The position numbers were made by a program, and so were the translations under genes. Below are positions 11,924-22,681 of a stretch of DNA of 64,000 nucleotides, in pieces (position 1 is the first letter of the stretch; every line of letters begins with the position of its first letter). The stretch lies in the NCBI RefSeq assembly GCF_963082655.1, contig NC_081553.1:189301619-189365618 (forward strand), read 5' to 3'. The stretch comes from Stomoxys calcitrans. Lineage: Eukaryota > Arthropoda > Insecta > Diptera > Muscidae. Under the pieces are notes generated by a model, which was given only the letters and a program-made list of their open reading frames with translations, was not told where the DNA came from and made no database searches.

Positions 11924-12316
11924 GAAGTTGCAGAACACATGCCCAATATTTGCGAACTGCGATGAACTGACATTCTGATTCACAATGGTCGCTATGACTT
12001 CAATATTCTCTTTGCACGCATTCTACAAACACGAGTCGGTGGTTTAATGTCCAACAATGTAAATATGCAGCGAGATTTGGTGAAAGCGGCACAAATTGTT
12101 GATTTACTAGGTTGATTATGACGAACATAAAAAGATCTGAAGAAACAATGGGCATTTATCATAGAGCACAAATTTTGATAAAAAATTTCAAAAATTTGCA
12201 GTCATTGCTCGTTTGTGAGTTCAGCCACGAAGAAATGGCAGAGTATATTGAACACTTTTCACTTTCACAGATGTCGTTTGGACACAGTTATCAACCAGTG
12301 CTGGCACCCCAATAGC
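11924..12316 (+). pseudogene. Unidentified decayed coding sequence
   Basis: A + strand frame directly after MITE-M reads SEVAEHMPNICELR, a TGA stop, then TDILIHNGRYDFNILFARI and onward to KAAQIVDLLG before another stop. A shifted frame from 12112 to 12315 continues with 67 residues (NIKRSEETMGIYHRAQ..., ending QMSFGHSYQPVLAPQ). Residue composition is protein-like rather than AT-noise-like. The two segments abut through one frame change, which suggests a decayed gene or transposon frame interrupted on its left by the MITE. I do not recognise the family. It could be a host processed pseudogene or a transposase fragment. Confidence 0.35.
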
Positions 12317-12319
12317 TAA

Positions 12320-13413
12320 GGCACAAAAAAACACCACTTGTAATACCCTACACCTATCCTTATAGGCGAATATCATTCCAGATGTTTGCATATTACTAAA
12401 AATCGGCCGAACCAACAAGTAGAGGCAAAAGAAGAAGACATTGTGCAGAGTTTGTAGATGATCGGTTGAGATTTTTGCTTACAAAGGTTATAAAAGTTAA
12501 AATGGGGCGAGAAACATATATGTGAGCCATATCGAAATGAATTTAAGCTTGAACTCCAATTTATCTTTAATGGTCTCCATTTCCAATTCATTTAATTACA
12601 CTCTAATATAGGCACACACTTTATCCTGGGATAAAGACATTAGGACTTAAGTGTTTCATAGGTGTTTTCTTTTATTTACTCTTACTTATCTTGGATTGGT
12701 TTTGGGGCGTTAATGTTCTATGTTTTGTTTTGTTTTTTTGACACCAGTCTTTGTGGTTTAGTATTACAGTTTGTTTGTTTTTGAGTGCTGTTTTGTTTTT
12801 TTTTTTTTTTTGATATCTCATTCCGATATGTTTACACCCAATTAAATCACAACCTCAGTGATGGCACGAGTGTGAAGTCAAACAAACATCAACTTCAAAT
12901 GTTTGTAGCCTAAGGCATGGATTTGAAATGTTTTCTTAGGGAGTTAGAACATTAGAGAGATATTGAAAATGACCGCAATGGAAATGACAGTAATGAAATA
13001 TCCAGCCAAAAGCACTTATGGGCCATTAAAATTCTAGCCTTTGGAAAGTAACAACAGAAACAAAAACAAAATGAAATTGGGATTTGGTTTTCATTACTTT
13101 TTTAAGGGATAAGGGTGTATAGTTTGCATGAATGGGGATTATAAAGGGGAAACTTATGTTGGACATTAGAATAAAGAAATATTTTGGAATATATAATTTG
13201 TATTTTTTAGAGATCTAATATAGATTGAGGGGTATATGCTCTGAATTAATCCAACAATGTCTGTTCGTATGGCAAACTTTAGAAAGACTGTCAAGTTAAA
13301 TGTTGACAAATATCTCATAGAAACAAAATTAGGACTTAAATTCCCATGGAGATCACATTTGACCCAATTTCCCATTGATATTTAATTCTTATAAAATTTC
13401 TTATAGAAATGAA
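12320..13413. other. Unique AT-rich sequence, no gene seen
   Basis: Contains a T tract at about 12796-12811 and T/G-rich DNA. Short frames at 12221-12418, 12373-12591 and 13166-13375 (all minus) have no recognisable domain. A TACCCTACACCTATCCTTAT near 12342 vaguely recalls a DINE-like end but lacks the core. Confidence 0.55.
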
Positions 13414-14545
13414 AGTAAGGTTAGGTTAGGATTAAGTGGCAGTCTGCCATCAGACTCACATAGATGTTTTCGCCCATTGTGATACCACAGGAACAGAAGA
13501 AGGAAGATGAATTCTATTGGGTTGCCCAAAAAGTAATTGCGGATTTTTTAAAAGAAAGTAAATGCATTTTTAATAAAACTTAGAATGAACTTTAATCAAA
13601 AATACTTTTTTTGCACTTTTTTTCTAAAGCAAGCTAAAAGTAACAGCTGATAATTGACAGAAAAAATGAAATGAATGAAAAAATTTGTCAACGCCGACTA
13701 TATGAAAAATCCGCAATTACTTTTTGGGCAACCCAATAGTTCCTACCGTGGAACCGCCCAGATCGCTTTAAAAAGCCCAATAACTTGCGAATGTTCACAT
13801 CCGCTAAATCAGACAGGTTCTCAAAGAAATGAGACATAAAATGAAACTCCTTCTGGCAGCTAGTGCGGGACACACACACAGAAGGTGTTCTATAGTCTCT
13901 TCTTCTTCGATGTCCTCTTAGCTTCCGCAAAAGTCGTTGCTGGCAACCTTCAGTCTGTCTGCATGTTTTCCGATTAGACTGTGACTTGTCATGACAGACA
14001 CAATGACTGAGACATCTGTTCTAGCCAAAGACAGCAAGGCAGTAGACCTCTTCGATTCTACATTAGGCCACATAGTTTCGGAATGCTCACAGCCCCCTCT
14101 TTGTGACCATTTATCATTCATTGCCCTTCGGTCATGGTCCTGAAAACTTGGCTTACATGTCGCAAGAGGCATACCCACAGATTCCAATATCCCTGGAATA
14201 TGTAGGGTGGTTCGCAGTCTCGCAAGCTCATCCGCTTTACAATTCCCTGGGATATCTCTGTGACCCGGCATTCAGAACAGGTGAATTTTGAACTGTTCAG
14301 CCATCTCACTGAGAGATCTGCGACAGTCAAGGGCAGTTTTTGTGTTCAGAAATACATTCTCCAGGGATTTGATGGCTGTCTGGCTGTCTGAGAAGATATT
14401 AATGCCAATCGTCGTTTCGACATTATATCTCAGCCATTCCACCACTTCATTGCAAGGATCTCTGCTTGATACACACTGCAGTGGTCGGGTAAGCTCTTCG
14501 ATATGACCTGTTCTAGATCTTTAGAGATCACCCCAAAGCCCACGA
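13414..14545 (-). pseudogene. NL-B retrotransposon 3' fragment, copy 1
   Basis: On the minus strand it encodes, across stops and frameshifts, the end of an RNase H domain (MPGHRDIPGNCKADELARL, with the conserved His and Asp). A linker follows, then a C-terminal region with the expected Cys/His finger and the downstream FFENLSDLADVNIRKLLGF segment. The same region reads better in the copy at 24700. The 3' end carries a CCTAACCTAACC-type tail (GTTAGGTTAGG on the + strand near 13421). A MITE-M has inserted into the 3' untranslated part. 5'-truncated and non-functional. Confidence 0.85.
13517..13736. mobile_element. MITE-M copy 2, nested in NL-B, TA target duplication
   Basis: A 220-bp element with perfect outer ends: TTGGGTTGCCCAAAAAGTAA at the left and the mirror TTACTTTTTGGGCAACCCAA at the right. 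It is flanked on both sides by TA (13515-13516 and 13737-13738), the Tc1/mariner target duplication. The uninterrupted target is present in the NL-B copy near 55980 (CCTTCTAGTTCCTACC). Confidence 0.95.
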
Positions 14546-14807
14546 GATGTCAGATGTATTCCAAATGTTTGAGCTGTAGCTCAATCTATGAAGAAAGTAC
14601 CGAATAGTACCAATTACAGTACTTAAGTACGTTTTTTCCATTCCTGGCACGATTTCAGCATTTCGTATTTGGTAAAACTTTGCGTGTTTTTGTCGGACTA
14701 CCATTTAAACAAATTCTTTTAATTTCCCTCCTTAACGTCGCACTGTAAATGTAAATAACCAATTTCGTATTATTTAGTACTTTTTGGCACCAAAATGTAC
14801 GATTTGT
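14546..14807. repeat. AT-rich GTACCAA-type repeat, left part
   Basis: Diverged repeats of AGTACCAATTACAGTACTTA and TTTAGTACTTTTTGGCACCA type, with the accompanying segment TTCCATTCCTGGCACGATTT. The same sequence type resumes after the D1 element at 16007-16560, so the D1 element split it. Confidence 0.7.
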
Positions 14808-16006
14808 GAAAAAACAAGTAAAAGCGTGCTAAGTTCGGCCGGGCCGAATCTTATATACCCTCCACCATGGATCGCATTTGTCGAGTCCTTTTTCCGGCAT
14901 CTCTTCTTAGGCAAAAAAGGATATAAGAAAAGAGTTGCTCTGCTATTAAAACGATATCAAGATATGGTCCGGTTCGGACCACAATTAAATTATATGTTGG
15001 AGACCTGTGTAAAATTTTAGCCAATTCGTATAAGAATTGCGCCCATTGGGGCTCATAAAGTAAAATAGAGAGAACAATTTATATGGGATCTGTATCGGGC
15101 TATAGACCGATTCAGACCATAATAAACACGTTTGTTGATGGTCATGAGAGGATCCGTCGTACAAAATTTCAGGCATATGGGATAATAATTGCGACCTCTA
15201 AAGGCTCAAGAAGTCAAGATCCCAGATCAGTTTATATGGCAGCTATATCAGCTAATGAACCGATTTGAACCTTATTTGACACAGTTGTTGAAACAAAAAA
15301 ATGACAAAATACGTCATGCAAAATTTCAGCCAAATCGGATAGGAATTGCGCCCTCTAGAAGCTCAAGAAGTCAAATCCCCAGATCTGTTTATATGACAGC
15401 TATATCAGGTTATGGACCGATTTCAACCATACTTGACACAGTTGTTGGATATCATAACGAAATACTTCGTGCAAAAATTCATTCAAATCGGATAAGAATT
15501 GTGCCCTCTAGAGGCTCAAGAAGTCAAGACCCAAGATCGGTTTATATGGCAGCTATATCAGGTTATAAACCGATTTGAACCATACATGGCACAGTTGTTG
15601 GGCATCATATCAGAACACGTCGTGCAAAATTTCATCCCAATCGGATAAGAATTGCGCACTCTAGAGGCTCAAGAAGTCAAGACCCAAGATCGGTTTATAT
15701 GGCAGCTATATCAAAACATGGACCGATATGGCCCATTTACAATACCAACCGACCTACACTAATAAGAAGTATTTGTGCAAAATTTCAAGCGGCTAGCTTT
15801 ACTCCTTCGGAAGTTAGTGTGCTTTCGACAGACAGACGGACGGACGGACGGACGGACAAACGGACGGACATGGCTAGATCGACATAAAATTTCACGACGA
15901 TCAAGAATATATATACTTTATGGGGTCTCAGACGAATATTTCTAGTAGTTACAAACAGAATGACGAAATTAGTATACCCCCCATCTTATCGTGGAGGGTA
16001 TAAAAA
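14808..16006 (-). mobile_element. D1 DINE-like element, near full length, reverse
   Basis: The left terminus has a hairpin at about 14831-14850 (AAGTTCGGCCGGGCCGAA), then TATATACCCTCCACCATGG. Tandem units follow with the CAGC landmark at 15240, 15397, 15550 and 15703, steps of 157, 153 and 153 bp. The right end holds the inverted (GTCY)n tract at about 15829-15872, the core with ATATATATACTTTATGGGGT, and GGTATACTAATTTCGTCATT in inverted form ending GTGGAGGGTATA. Open frames of up to 129 codons in the array are repeat read-through. Confidence 0.93.
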
Positions 16007-16560
16007 CAGTCAGCCAACACATATCTCATACCTACATTTGAACCTACCTAATACGAAATGGTACAAAATATGATACTAGACGTACATTTCTTTATCTTCC
16101 CTCTTTATTTCGCAGCAACAGTCATTTAAGCCAAATTTCGAAGTACTCTACCCTTTCGCCCCCATTCAAAAGTTCACCTATTTCGTACCCTTTTTGGTAC
16201 TTTTAAGTACCTAAATGTTCAAAAGTCCAAAAACTCATTTGGTGTCCCTAGATTGGGAGGTTGTCCTAGTGTATCTAAGTACCAAAATTCAAAGCTCTAG
16301 CTCAATTCTTAAAAAAAAGGTACCAAAAAGTACCAATTGCGTTACTAAACGTACTATTTCTCCCATTTCCGGTATGATTTTGGAAAATTTTTATCAGCAA
16401 CTCTCAGTTTTTCGAAACGCTTTTTAATTCGAGCCCAAATTCATTATTTCCGCCTTATCCGTTTGCCCTGGGCAAACATTCACCATTTGGTACTATTTGG
16501 AACTTTTCAGAACCTGACATGGGAATATTACCACATCACGTTTTTTCCCGTGCCTTGAAC
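16007..16560. repeat. AT-rich GTACCAA-type repeat, right part
   Basis: Continues the repeat interrupted by the D1 element: segments such as GGTACCAAAAAGTACCAATT, ACGTACTATTTCTCCCATTT and CCATTTGGTACTATTTGG. No coding potential. Confidence 0.65.
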
Positions 16561-16661
16561 CCAAGACCAATAGCATTCGTGCAAAATTCGATTATTCTAA
16601 CTTTAGCCATTTGGGCTGGGCAGTGATCAGTTTGTCAGTCAGTCACATGTCTCTTTAATAT

Positions 16662-17070
16662 GTTTATACCCTTCACCATAGGGTAGGGGTATACTAATCC
16701 AATCATTCCGTTTGAAAAACCTCGAAATATTCGTTTTAGACTACATAAAGTCTCGACGCTCTTAGTCGATCTATCAATGTCCGTCTGTCAAAATCTCAAT
16801 AGCTGTCAACCGCTTGAAATTTTGCACAGATACTTAAAATTTATGAAGGTTGGTGGGGATTGCAAATGGGCCATATCGGTTCAGATTTAGATGTAGCTTC
16901 TATATGAACCGATCTCCTGATTTGACTTCTTGAGCCCTTGGAAGCCGCAATTTTTGTCCGATTTGGCTGAAATTTTGCACCGAGTTATGACGAAAGGTGA
17001 TTTACATATATACCCAAGGTTGTGGGTACCCAAAGTTCGGTCCGGCCGAATTTAACGCCTTCTTACATGC
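16662..17070 (+). mobile_element. Short DINE-like element with about one unit
   Basis: Starts TATACCCTTCACCATAGGGT, has a degenerate core and (GTCY)-like CCGTCTGTC near 16782, a single array unit with CAGATTTAGATGTAGCTTCT, and ends with GGTTGTGGGTACCCAAAGTT plus the GGTCCGGCC hairpin and T-rich tail. It shows that complete elements can exist with hardly any array. Confidence 0.8.
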
Positions 17071-17905
17071 TAAGGACTAAATTTCAACCTAACCTCGAGA
17101 TTATTTTTGCGAAACTACATTTTACAAAATATTTTTAAAGAAGAAAGCTGGATTTAATTATGTTGGCATAAAATCACTCCTGCTATCAAAAGAAGTAAGA
17201 TTATTGCCATAAATGTATTTTTTTTTTTTTAATATAGAAACCTTCAAATGTAACAATACATGAAACGGAATTCCGAAATCTCACTCCTAAGAATTTGAGA
17301 AATTTTTTCGTTTGGTTTTTGGTATATAAAAATTTGCCAACTTTTGACAAGCCAATTTTCCTCAATAATCGAAGATTTTACAATGGAAAAAAAAAGCCAG
17401 AGGTCACAACACACACCAACCACTAAGGGACGCGTTTCGTCATTTGATTAGAATAACTTATCGGCCAAATTCGGTATGGGAGCTTCACTGGCCATGCATT
17501 GTTAGGTCGTACTTATACAGAATATACCGTGAAAACGTGTCTACGATGTAAGCACGACACTAAAACAAGTCTGATACCTTCACACTCTTTACCAATTTCA
17601 CAGCAACAGAAGAACTTTGGCAATTTTCGGTTTAAAAAATAATTTGGAGTGGGTTCCCCCTCATCATAAAAACCCGGCTACGTCCCTGGCTATATGTATA
17701 GCCCAATTTGCACTTATAAGGCCGTAGTGGTAGTTTATGCAGATCAACCGATGTGCATAAAATTTGCAACGCATTGTTTTGTCATCGATCTTATCATATG
17801 TGCAAAATTGCATACACATCGGCTCAGATTAGATACAGCTTCCATACATATGTAGTAACGTCGATTTCATATCGATCTTCTCGAAATTTGGCACGGATTT
17901 TATTT
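17071..17905. other. Mostly unique sequence, weak DINE-like traces near the end
   Basis: No coding frame recognised. From about 17690 to 17900 there are faint array-like words (CATCGGCTCAGATTAGATAC, AGCTTCCATACATA, GAAATTTGGCACGG), suggesting an old eroded copy. Confidence 0.5.
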
Positions 17906-17906
17906 T

Positions 17907-18565
17907 TATACCCTCCACCATAAGATGGGGGGTATACTGATTTCGTCATTCTGTTTGTAACTACTCGAAATATTCGTCTGAGACCCCATAAAGTATATAT
18001 ATTCTTGATCGTCGCGACATTTTATGTCGATCTAGCCATGTCCGTCCGTCTGTCCGTCCGTCCGTCTGTCTGTCGCAAGCACGCTAACTTCCGAAGGAGT
18101 AAAGCTAGCCGCTTGAAATTTTGCACAAATACTTCTTATTAGCGTAGGTCGGTTGGTATTGTAAATGGGCCATATCGGTCCATGTTTTGTTATAGCTCCC
18201 ATATAAACCGATCTTGGGTCTTCACTTCTTGAGCCTCTAGAGTGCGCAATTCTTATCCGATTGGAATGAATTTTGGCACGACGTGTTTTGTTATGATATC
18301 CAACAACTGTGCCAAATATGGTTCAAATCGGCCCATAACCTGATATAGCTGCCATATAAACCGATCTTGGGTCTTGACTTCTTGAACCTCTATAGTGCGC
18401 AATTCTTATCCGATTGGAATGAAATTTTGCACGATGTGTTTTGTTCCATAACGATCAAGAATATATATACTTTATGGGGTCTCCGACGAATATTTCGAGC
18501 AGTTACAAACAAAATGACGAAATTAGTGTACTCGCATCCTATGGTGAAGGGTATAAAAAAATCTT
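17907..18565. mobile_element. Head-to-head D1 element with two core ends
   Basis: The left arm 17907-18025 is the core-side terminus in forward orientation (ATACCCTCCACCATAAGATG through ATATATATTCTTGATCGTCG). The right arm 18451-18560 is the same terminus inverted (GATCAAGAATATATATACTT through CTATGGTGAAGGGTATA). Between them lie the (GTCY)n tract and about two 153-bp units. The usual hairpin terminus is absent. Confidence 0.9.
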
Positions 18566-18584
18566 ATTTTCTAGCATTTACCGA

Positions 18585-18690
18585 GTACGACGTTTTATTT
18601 CAAAGTAGTTGTAAGCGCAACTAGTGGTGTAGGGTATAATATAGTCGGCCCCGCCCGACTTTAGCTTTTCCTTACTGGTTTTCTTAGAAG
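18585..18690 (+). mobile_element. D4 DINE-like hairpin terminus, solo
   Basis: GGTGTAGGGTATAATATAGT followed by the hairpin AGTCGGCCCCGCCCGACTTT and a T-rich tail ending in TTACTGG. It matches the terminus of the D4 element at 27660-27720 and lies directly beside the head-to-head element. Confidence 0.85.
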
Positions 18691-18827
18691 TCCTGTTTTC
18701 TTGTCAAGCCAACTTTTCCAAAGCGCTTAAAGTTTTTTTTTATTTTTTTCGAAAAAAAAAATCTTTTCACTTTCTTGTTGGAAATCTCCCGTAATTATGC
18801 CACTTTTTCTTTCTTTTCAGTATGTTA

Positions 18828-18853
18828 GTGTGTGTGTGTGTGTGTGTGCATGT
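18828..18853. repeat. (TG)n microsatellite
   Basis: About eleven TG units followed by CATGTG. Confidence 0.9.
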
Positions 18854-19675
18854 GTTCCTTAATACTCCATTACCATGCGAAAAATGGGAAGTTCATTGGA
18901 GGCTTATGGTCAATCTTTTGGTGTTGTTTTTGTTTTTGCTTTTTGCCTAGTTGTGGCGTTTTACAAATTGTTGGTCGTTTGTAAGTGAAATGTTTTGAGT
19001 TTTCTTTTCTTTCCATTGTGTTGGGTATATTTTTGTGCCGATTGACAACTTAAGCTGTGTGTTGTTTTGTGTTGTCGTAGTTGATTTACCTTTAGATGGT
19101 GGTAAAGTGGGGATTTCTGCCATCTTATTTGGTGTTTTCCTTTGGTTGTGTTGAGATTTTTTTTCTTTTAGTTTTCACATAAGCCAACGTTTTGTGGTGC
19201 TATTGACGATTGTTGGCTTGACACTACACTGCTTTAGTAGTGAAATACACGCACTCGCATACAACTGTATGTAAGAGAGGAATAAAAAGAAAAAGGACAC
19301 GCACTTATGCTAGTCTTAATGCACACACATACACCCATACATATCGAGCATTATATGTTCACAACATGCTTTGTGAAAAGCAAGTTTCATTGAATATCCT
19401 TTGTTCAGTAGTAACGTGATTGTTTGATATTTGTAACCATTTGTCCCTCCATACACATATATTCGTTCGTTTTTATGATTTTCGTGTTCTTTTTTCTTGT
19501 TCCCTTCAAAGATTTCAGTGATTTCTATGATTTTTTCCTTTTGTGTTTTGTGTGGTCAGCACAAATCATGGATTTTTGTGTTTCTCTACCCGCCTCTCTA
19601 CCATGTTTAGATTAAAAAAATGTTTCATATTTCTTTGGTCCTAGCTAGCAGCATCCTTTTAGCATTGTGTAAGTG

Positions 19676-19704
19676 TATATGTGTCTGTGTGTGTGTGTGT
19701 GTCT
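19676..19704. repeat. (TG)n microsatellite
   Basis: Imperfect TG repeats interrupted by TCTG and TATG units. Confidence 0.85.
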
Positions 19705-20810
19705 GAGTTGTTTTGTTGTCTCTCGTTAAGATTGTACGCTATGTTGAGTATGCTTAACGCTTTGTTGAGTTTTAGGGATGCGTAGCATTTGACATTTTCC
19801 ATTTGATTTTGAAATAAACTCAAAGTAACATTGTTTGTTGCCATTGTTGGCCTTTGGTCACCACGTTTAACCATTCCGATAGGAAGGAGCACTATATATA
19901 TACATTTTTTTCTTTCATTGCTTCCTTTCTGTATTATTTGCTTTTTTCCGTTTGCTAATGATTGGTTTGATCCTATTAAGAATGGCAGACGACTATTCCA
20001 AATGCTTAGTATATTATTGTAAAAAAAAGAAGAATTGTAACCCTTAGGGTATGCTTCAATTTCCATATGTTTCACCTTATTGATTTGAATGAATTTTGTT
20101 GGCCTTTTTCCAGCACCTTAAGATATGCTACATTTTATTCTGCTTCTTAAGGGTTTCTTGGGTTATCCTAAAAATATACCACATATACTTAGCACATCTT
20201 CATGGCTGTGGTGATACTAAAAATATGCTTATGTTTTGATAAGAATATTGTACTTAATTTCGCTTATATAGTTGTTCTTGGTCACAAAGCCTTTATGTAA
20301 CAATTTAAGCGATTTCTTTTATTATTCCTTATAAGTAGAGGAAAAATATTTGCACAGACAATGCCTACTGAGTAGGTTATCGCAACAACTTGAGATATGC
20401 CACATTATTTTTGGATTTTTCAAGGTTTCTGAGATTATACTGAAAGTATGCAATATAATATTTGGCTTTTATTTAAGATGTTCAAAATGCCCTAAAACTG
20501 TGCTATTTATTATTGTCCTGAAAATATGCTTCAGATTTTCGTTCCATTAAGTACAGAGAAACCCAAATACTAAACTGGAACTTGAGCTTGATATTAGTAA
20601 GAATTCTGAACATATCTGGTGAGCAAGCATGGCTCTTTTAGCATAGAGCTCATAAGCACAACACCTTAAATTATGCTATATTTGGTTTTGCTTCTTAAGG
20701 GTTTTTTCTGGTTATACTAAGAATATACTACGTATATTTTGTACATCTTTTTTGCTTAGGTGATATTAACACTATGCTTTCATTTTTTTTTTATAAGAAA
20801 ATTTCAATTA

Positions 20811-22645
20811 GCTTTTATACCCACCACCGAAGAATGGGGGTATATTAATTTTGCCATTCCGTGTGCAACACATCGTACCATCCATTTCCGACCCTATAAA
20901 TTGTATATATTCTTGATCATAGTAAAAATCTAAGACGATCTAGCCATGTCCGTCCGTCTGTCTGTTGAAATCACACTACAGTCTTTAAAAATAGAGATAT
21001 TGAGCTGAAACTTTGCACAGATTATTTCTTTGATATAGCCCCCATATAACCCGATCCGCCGATTTATGCTCTTAGGCCCATAAAAGCCACACTTATTATC
21101 CGATTTTGCCAAAATTTGAAACCCTTCGATATCCTTCTTCAATTTGGCTCAGATCGGTCCAGATTTGGATATAGCTGCCCTATAGACCGATCCGTCGATT
21201 TATGGTCTAAGGCCCATAAAAGTCACATTTATTATCCGATTTTGCTGAAATTTGGGACAGTGAGTTGTATTAGGCCCTTCGACATCTTTCTTCAATTTGG
21301 CCCAGATCGGTTCAGATTTGGATATAGCTGCCTATAAAAGGTGCATTTATTGCCCGATTTTGCTGCAATTCGGGACAGTGAGTTGTGTTAGGCCCTTCGA
21401 CATGCTTGTTCAATTTGGTCCAGATCGGTCCAGATTTGGATATAGCTGCCATATAGACCGATCTCTCGATTTAAGGTTTTGGGACCATAAAAGGCGCATT
21501 TATTGTCCGATGTCACCAAAATTTGGGACAGTGAGTTAAGTTAAGCCCCTCAACATACCTCTGCAATATGTCACAAATCTGTATGAATATAGCTGTATGA
21601 ATATAGCTGCGATATAGACCGATCTCTCGATTTAAGGTTTTGGACATATAAAAGGCGCATTTATTGTCCGATGTCGCCGAAATTTGCGACAGTGAGAAAT
21701 GTTGGGCTCCTCAACATGTTTCTGCAATATGGCATAGATCGGTTCAGATTTGGATACAGCTGCCATATAGACCGATTTCTCGATTTAAGGTTTTGGACCC
21801 ATAAAAGGCGCATTTATAATCCGATGTCGCCGAAATTTGGGACAAAAAAGATAAGTTAAGCCCGTCGACATACTTCTGCACAGATCGGTCCAGATTTGGA
21901 TGTAGCTGCCGTATAGACCGATCTCTCGATTCAAGGTTTTGGATCCATAAAAGGCGCATTTATTGTCCAATGTCGCCGAAATTTTGGACAGTGGAATAAT
22001 TTAGGCCCCTCGACATCTTTTTGCAATATGACACAGATCGGTCCAGATTTGGATATAGCTGTCACATAGACCGATCTCTGAATTTAAGGTCTTGGGCCCG
22101 TAAAAGGCCCAAGTTGTGTTAGGCCACCTGATATCCTCCTTCAATTTTGCTCAGATCGATCCAGATTTGGATTTAGCTGCCATATAGACCGATCTCTCGA
22201 TTCAAGGTCTTCGGCCCATAAAATTCGCATATATTGTCCGATTTCGCCGAAATTTGGGACAGTGAATTATGTTAGGCCCTTCGACATCTTGTTGCAACTT
22301 GGCTCAGTTCCGTCCAGATTCGGATATAGCTGCCATATAGATTGATCTGTCGATTTAAAGTCTTGGCCCCAAAAAAGGCACATTTATAAACCGATTTCGC
22401 TGAAATTCGACACCTCGATGTTAGGCTTTTCGTCATGCGTGTCGTATATGATTCAGATTAATTAATTAATTAATAGACCACTCAATATTAGTGTCGAATT
22501 TGGTCCAAATCGGTCCATAGCTACTATGGGGGCATAAATTATGCATTTTTCACCGGATTATGACGAAAGGTGATTAATATATATACCCGAGGTGATGGGC
22601 ATCCAAAGTTCGGCCCGGCCTTAATGCCTTTTTACGTGTTCTTAT
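20811..22645 (+). mobile_element. D2 DINE-like element, near full length
   Basis: Starts TTTTATACCCACCACCGAAG with the ATTTTGCCATTCCGTG segment, the core (TATATATTCTTGATCATAG) and a short (GTCY)n at about 20950-20965. About nine or ten array units follow. Landmark steps include 153 (21176 to 21329, 21608 to 21761, 21907 to 22060, 22178 to 22331) and two of 118 bp caused by internal 35-bp deletions. Ends with GGCATCCAAAGTTCGGCCCG and a damaged hairpin whose right arm is lost (GGCCTTAATG). Confidence 0.92.
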
Positions 22646-22681
22646 ATAGGTTTTCTTGCTCATAAGGCCATATGTTATAAC

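Larger units (their letters stand above)
18691..20810. other. Unique T/G-rich sequence with motif modules
   Basis: No coding frame with a recognisable domain. The longest, 19659-20075 (-), ends in a TG microsatellite and looks fortuitous. From 20041 on, the recurrent motif appears repeatedly (CCTTAGGGTATGC, CCTTAAGATATGC, CTGAAAGTATGC, CTGAAAATATGC, CCTTAAATTATGC), and two paralogous modules of about 125 bp lie at about 20114-20240 and 20662-20790. Confidence 0.6.

Noticed and set aside
15829..15872. GACGGACGGACGG tract as an independent microsatellite
   Set aside because: It is the internal (GTCY)n block of the DINE-like element and recurs in every core-side terminus.
19659..20075. 138-codon minus-strand open frame
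   Set aside because: It ends inside a TG microsatellite (encoding THTHTDTYT), is AT-biased and shows no domain. Probably chance.
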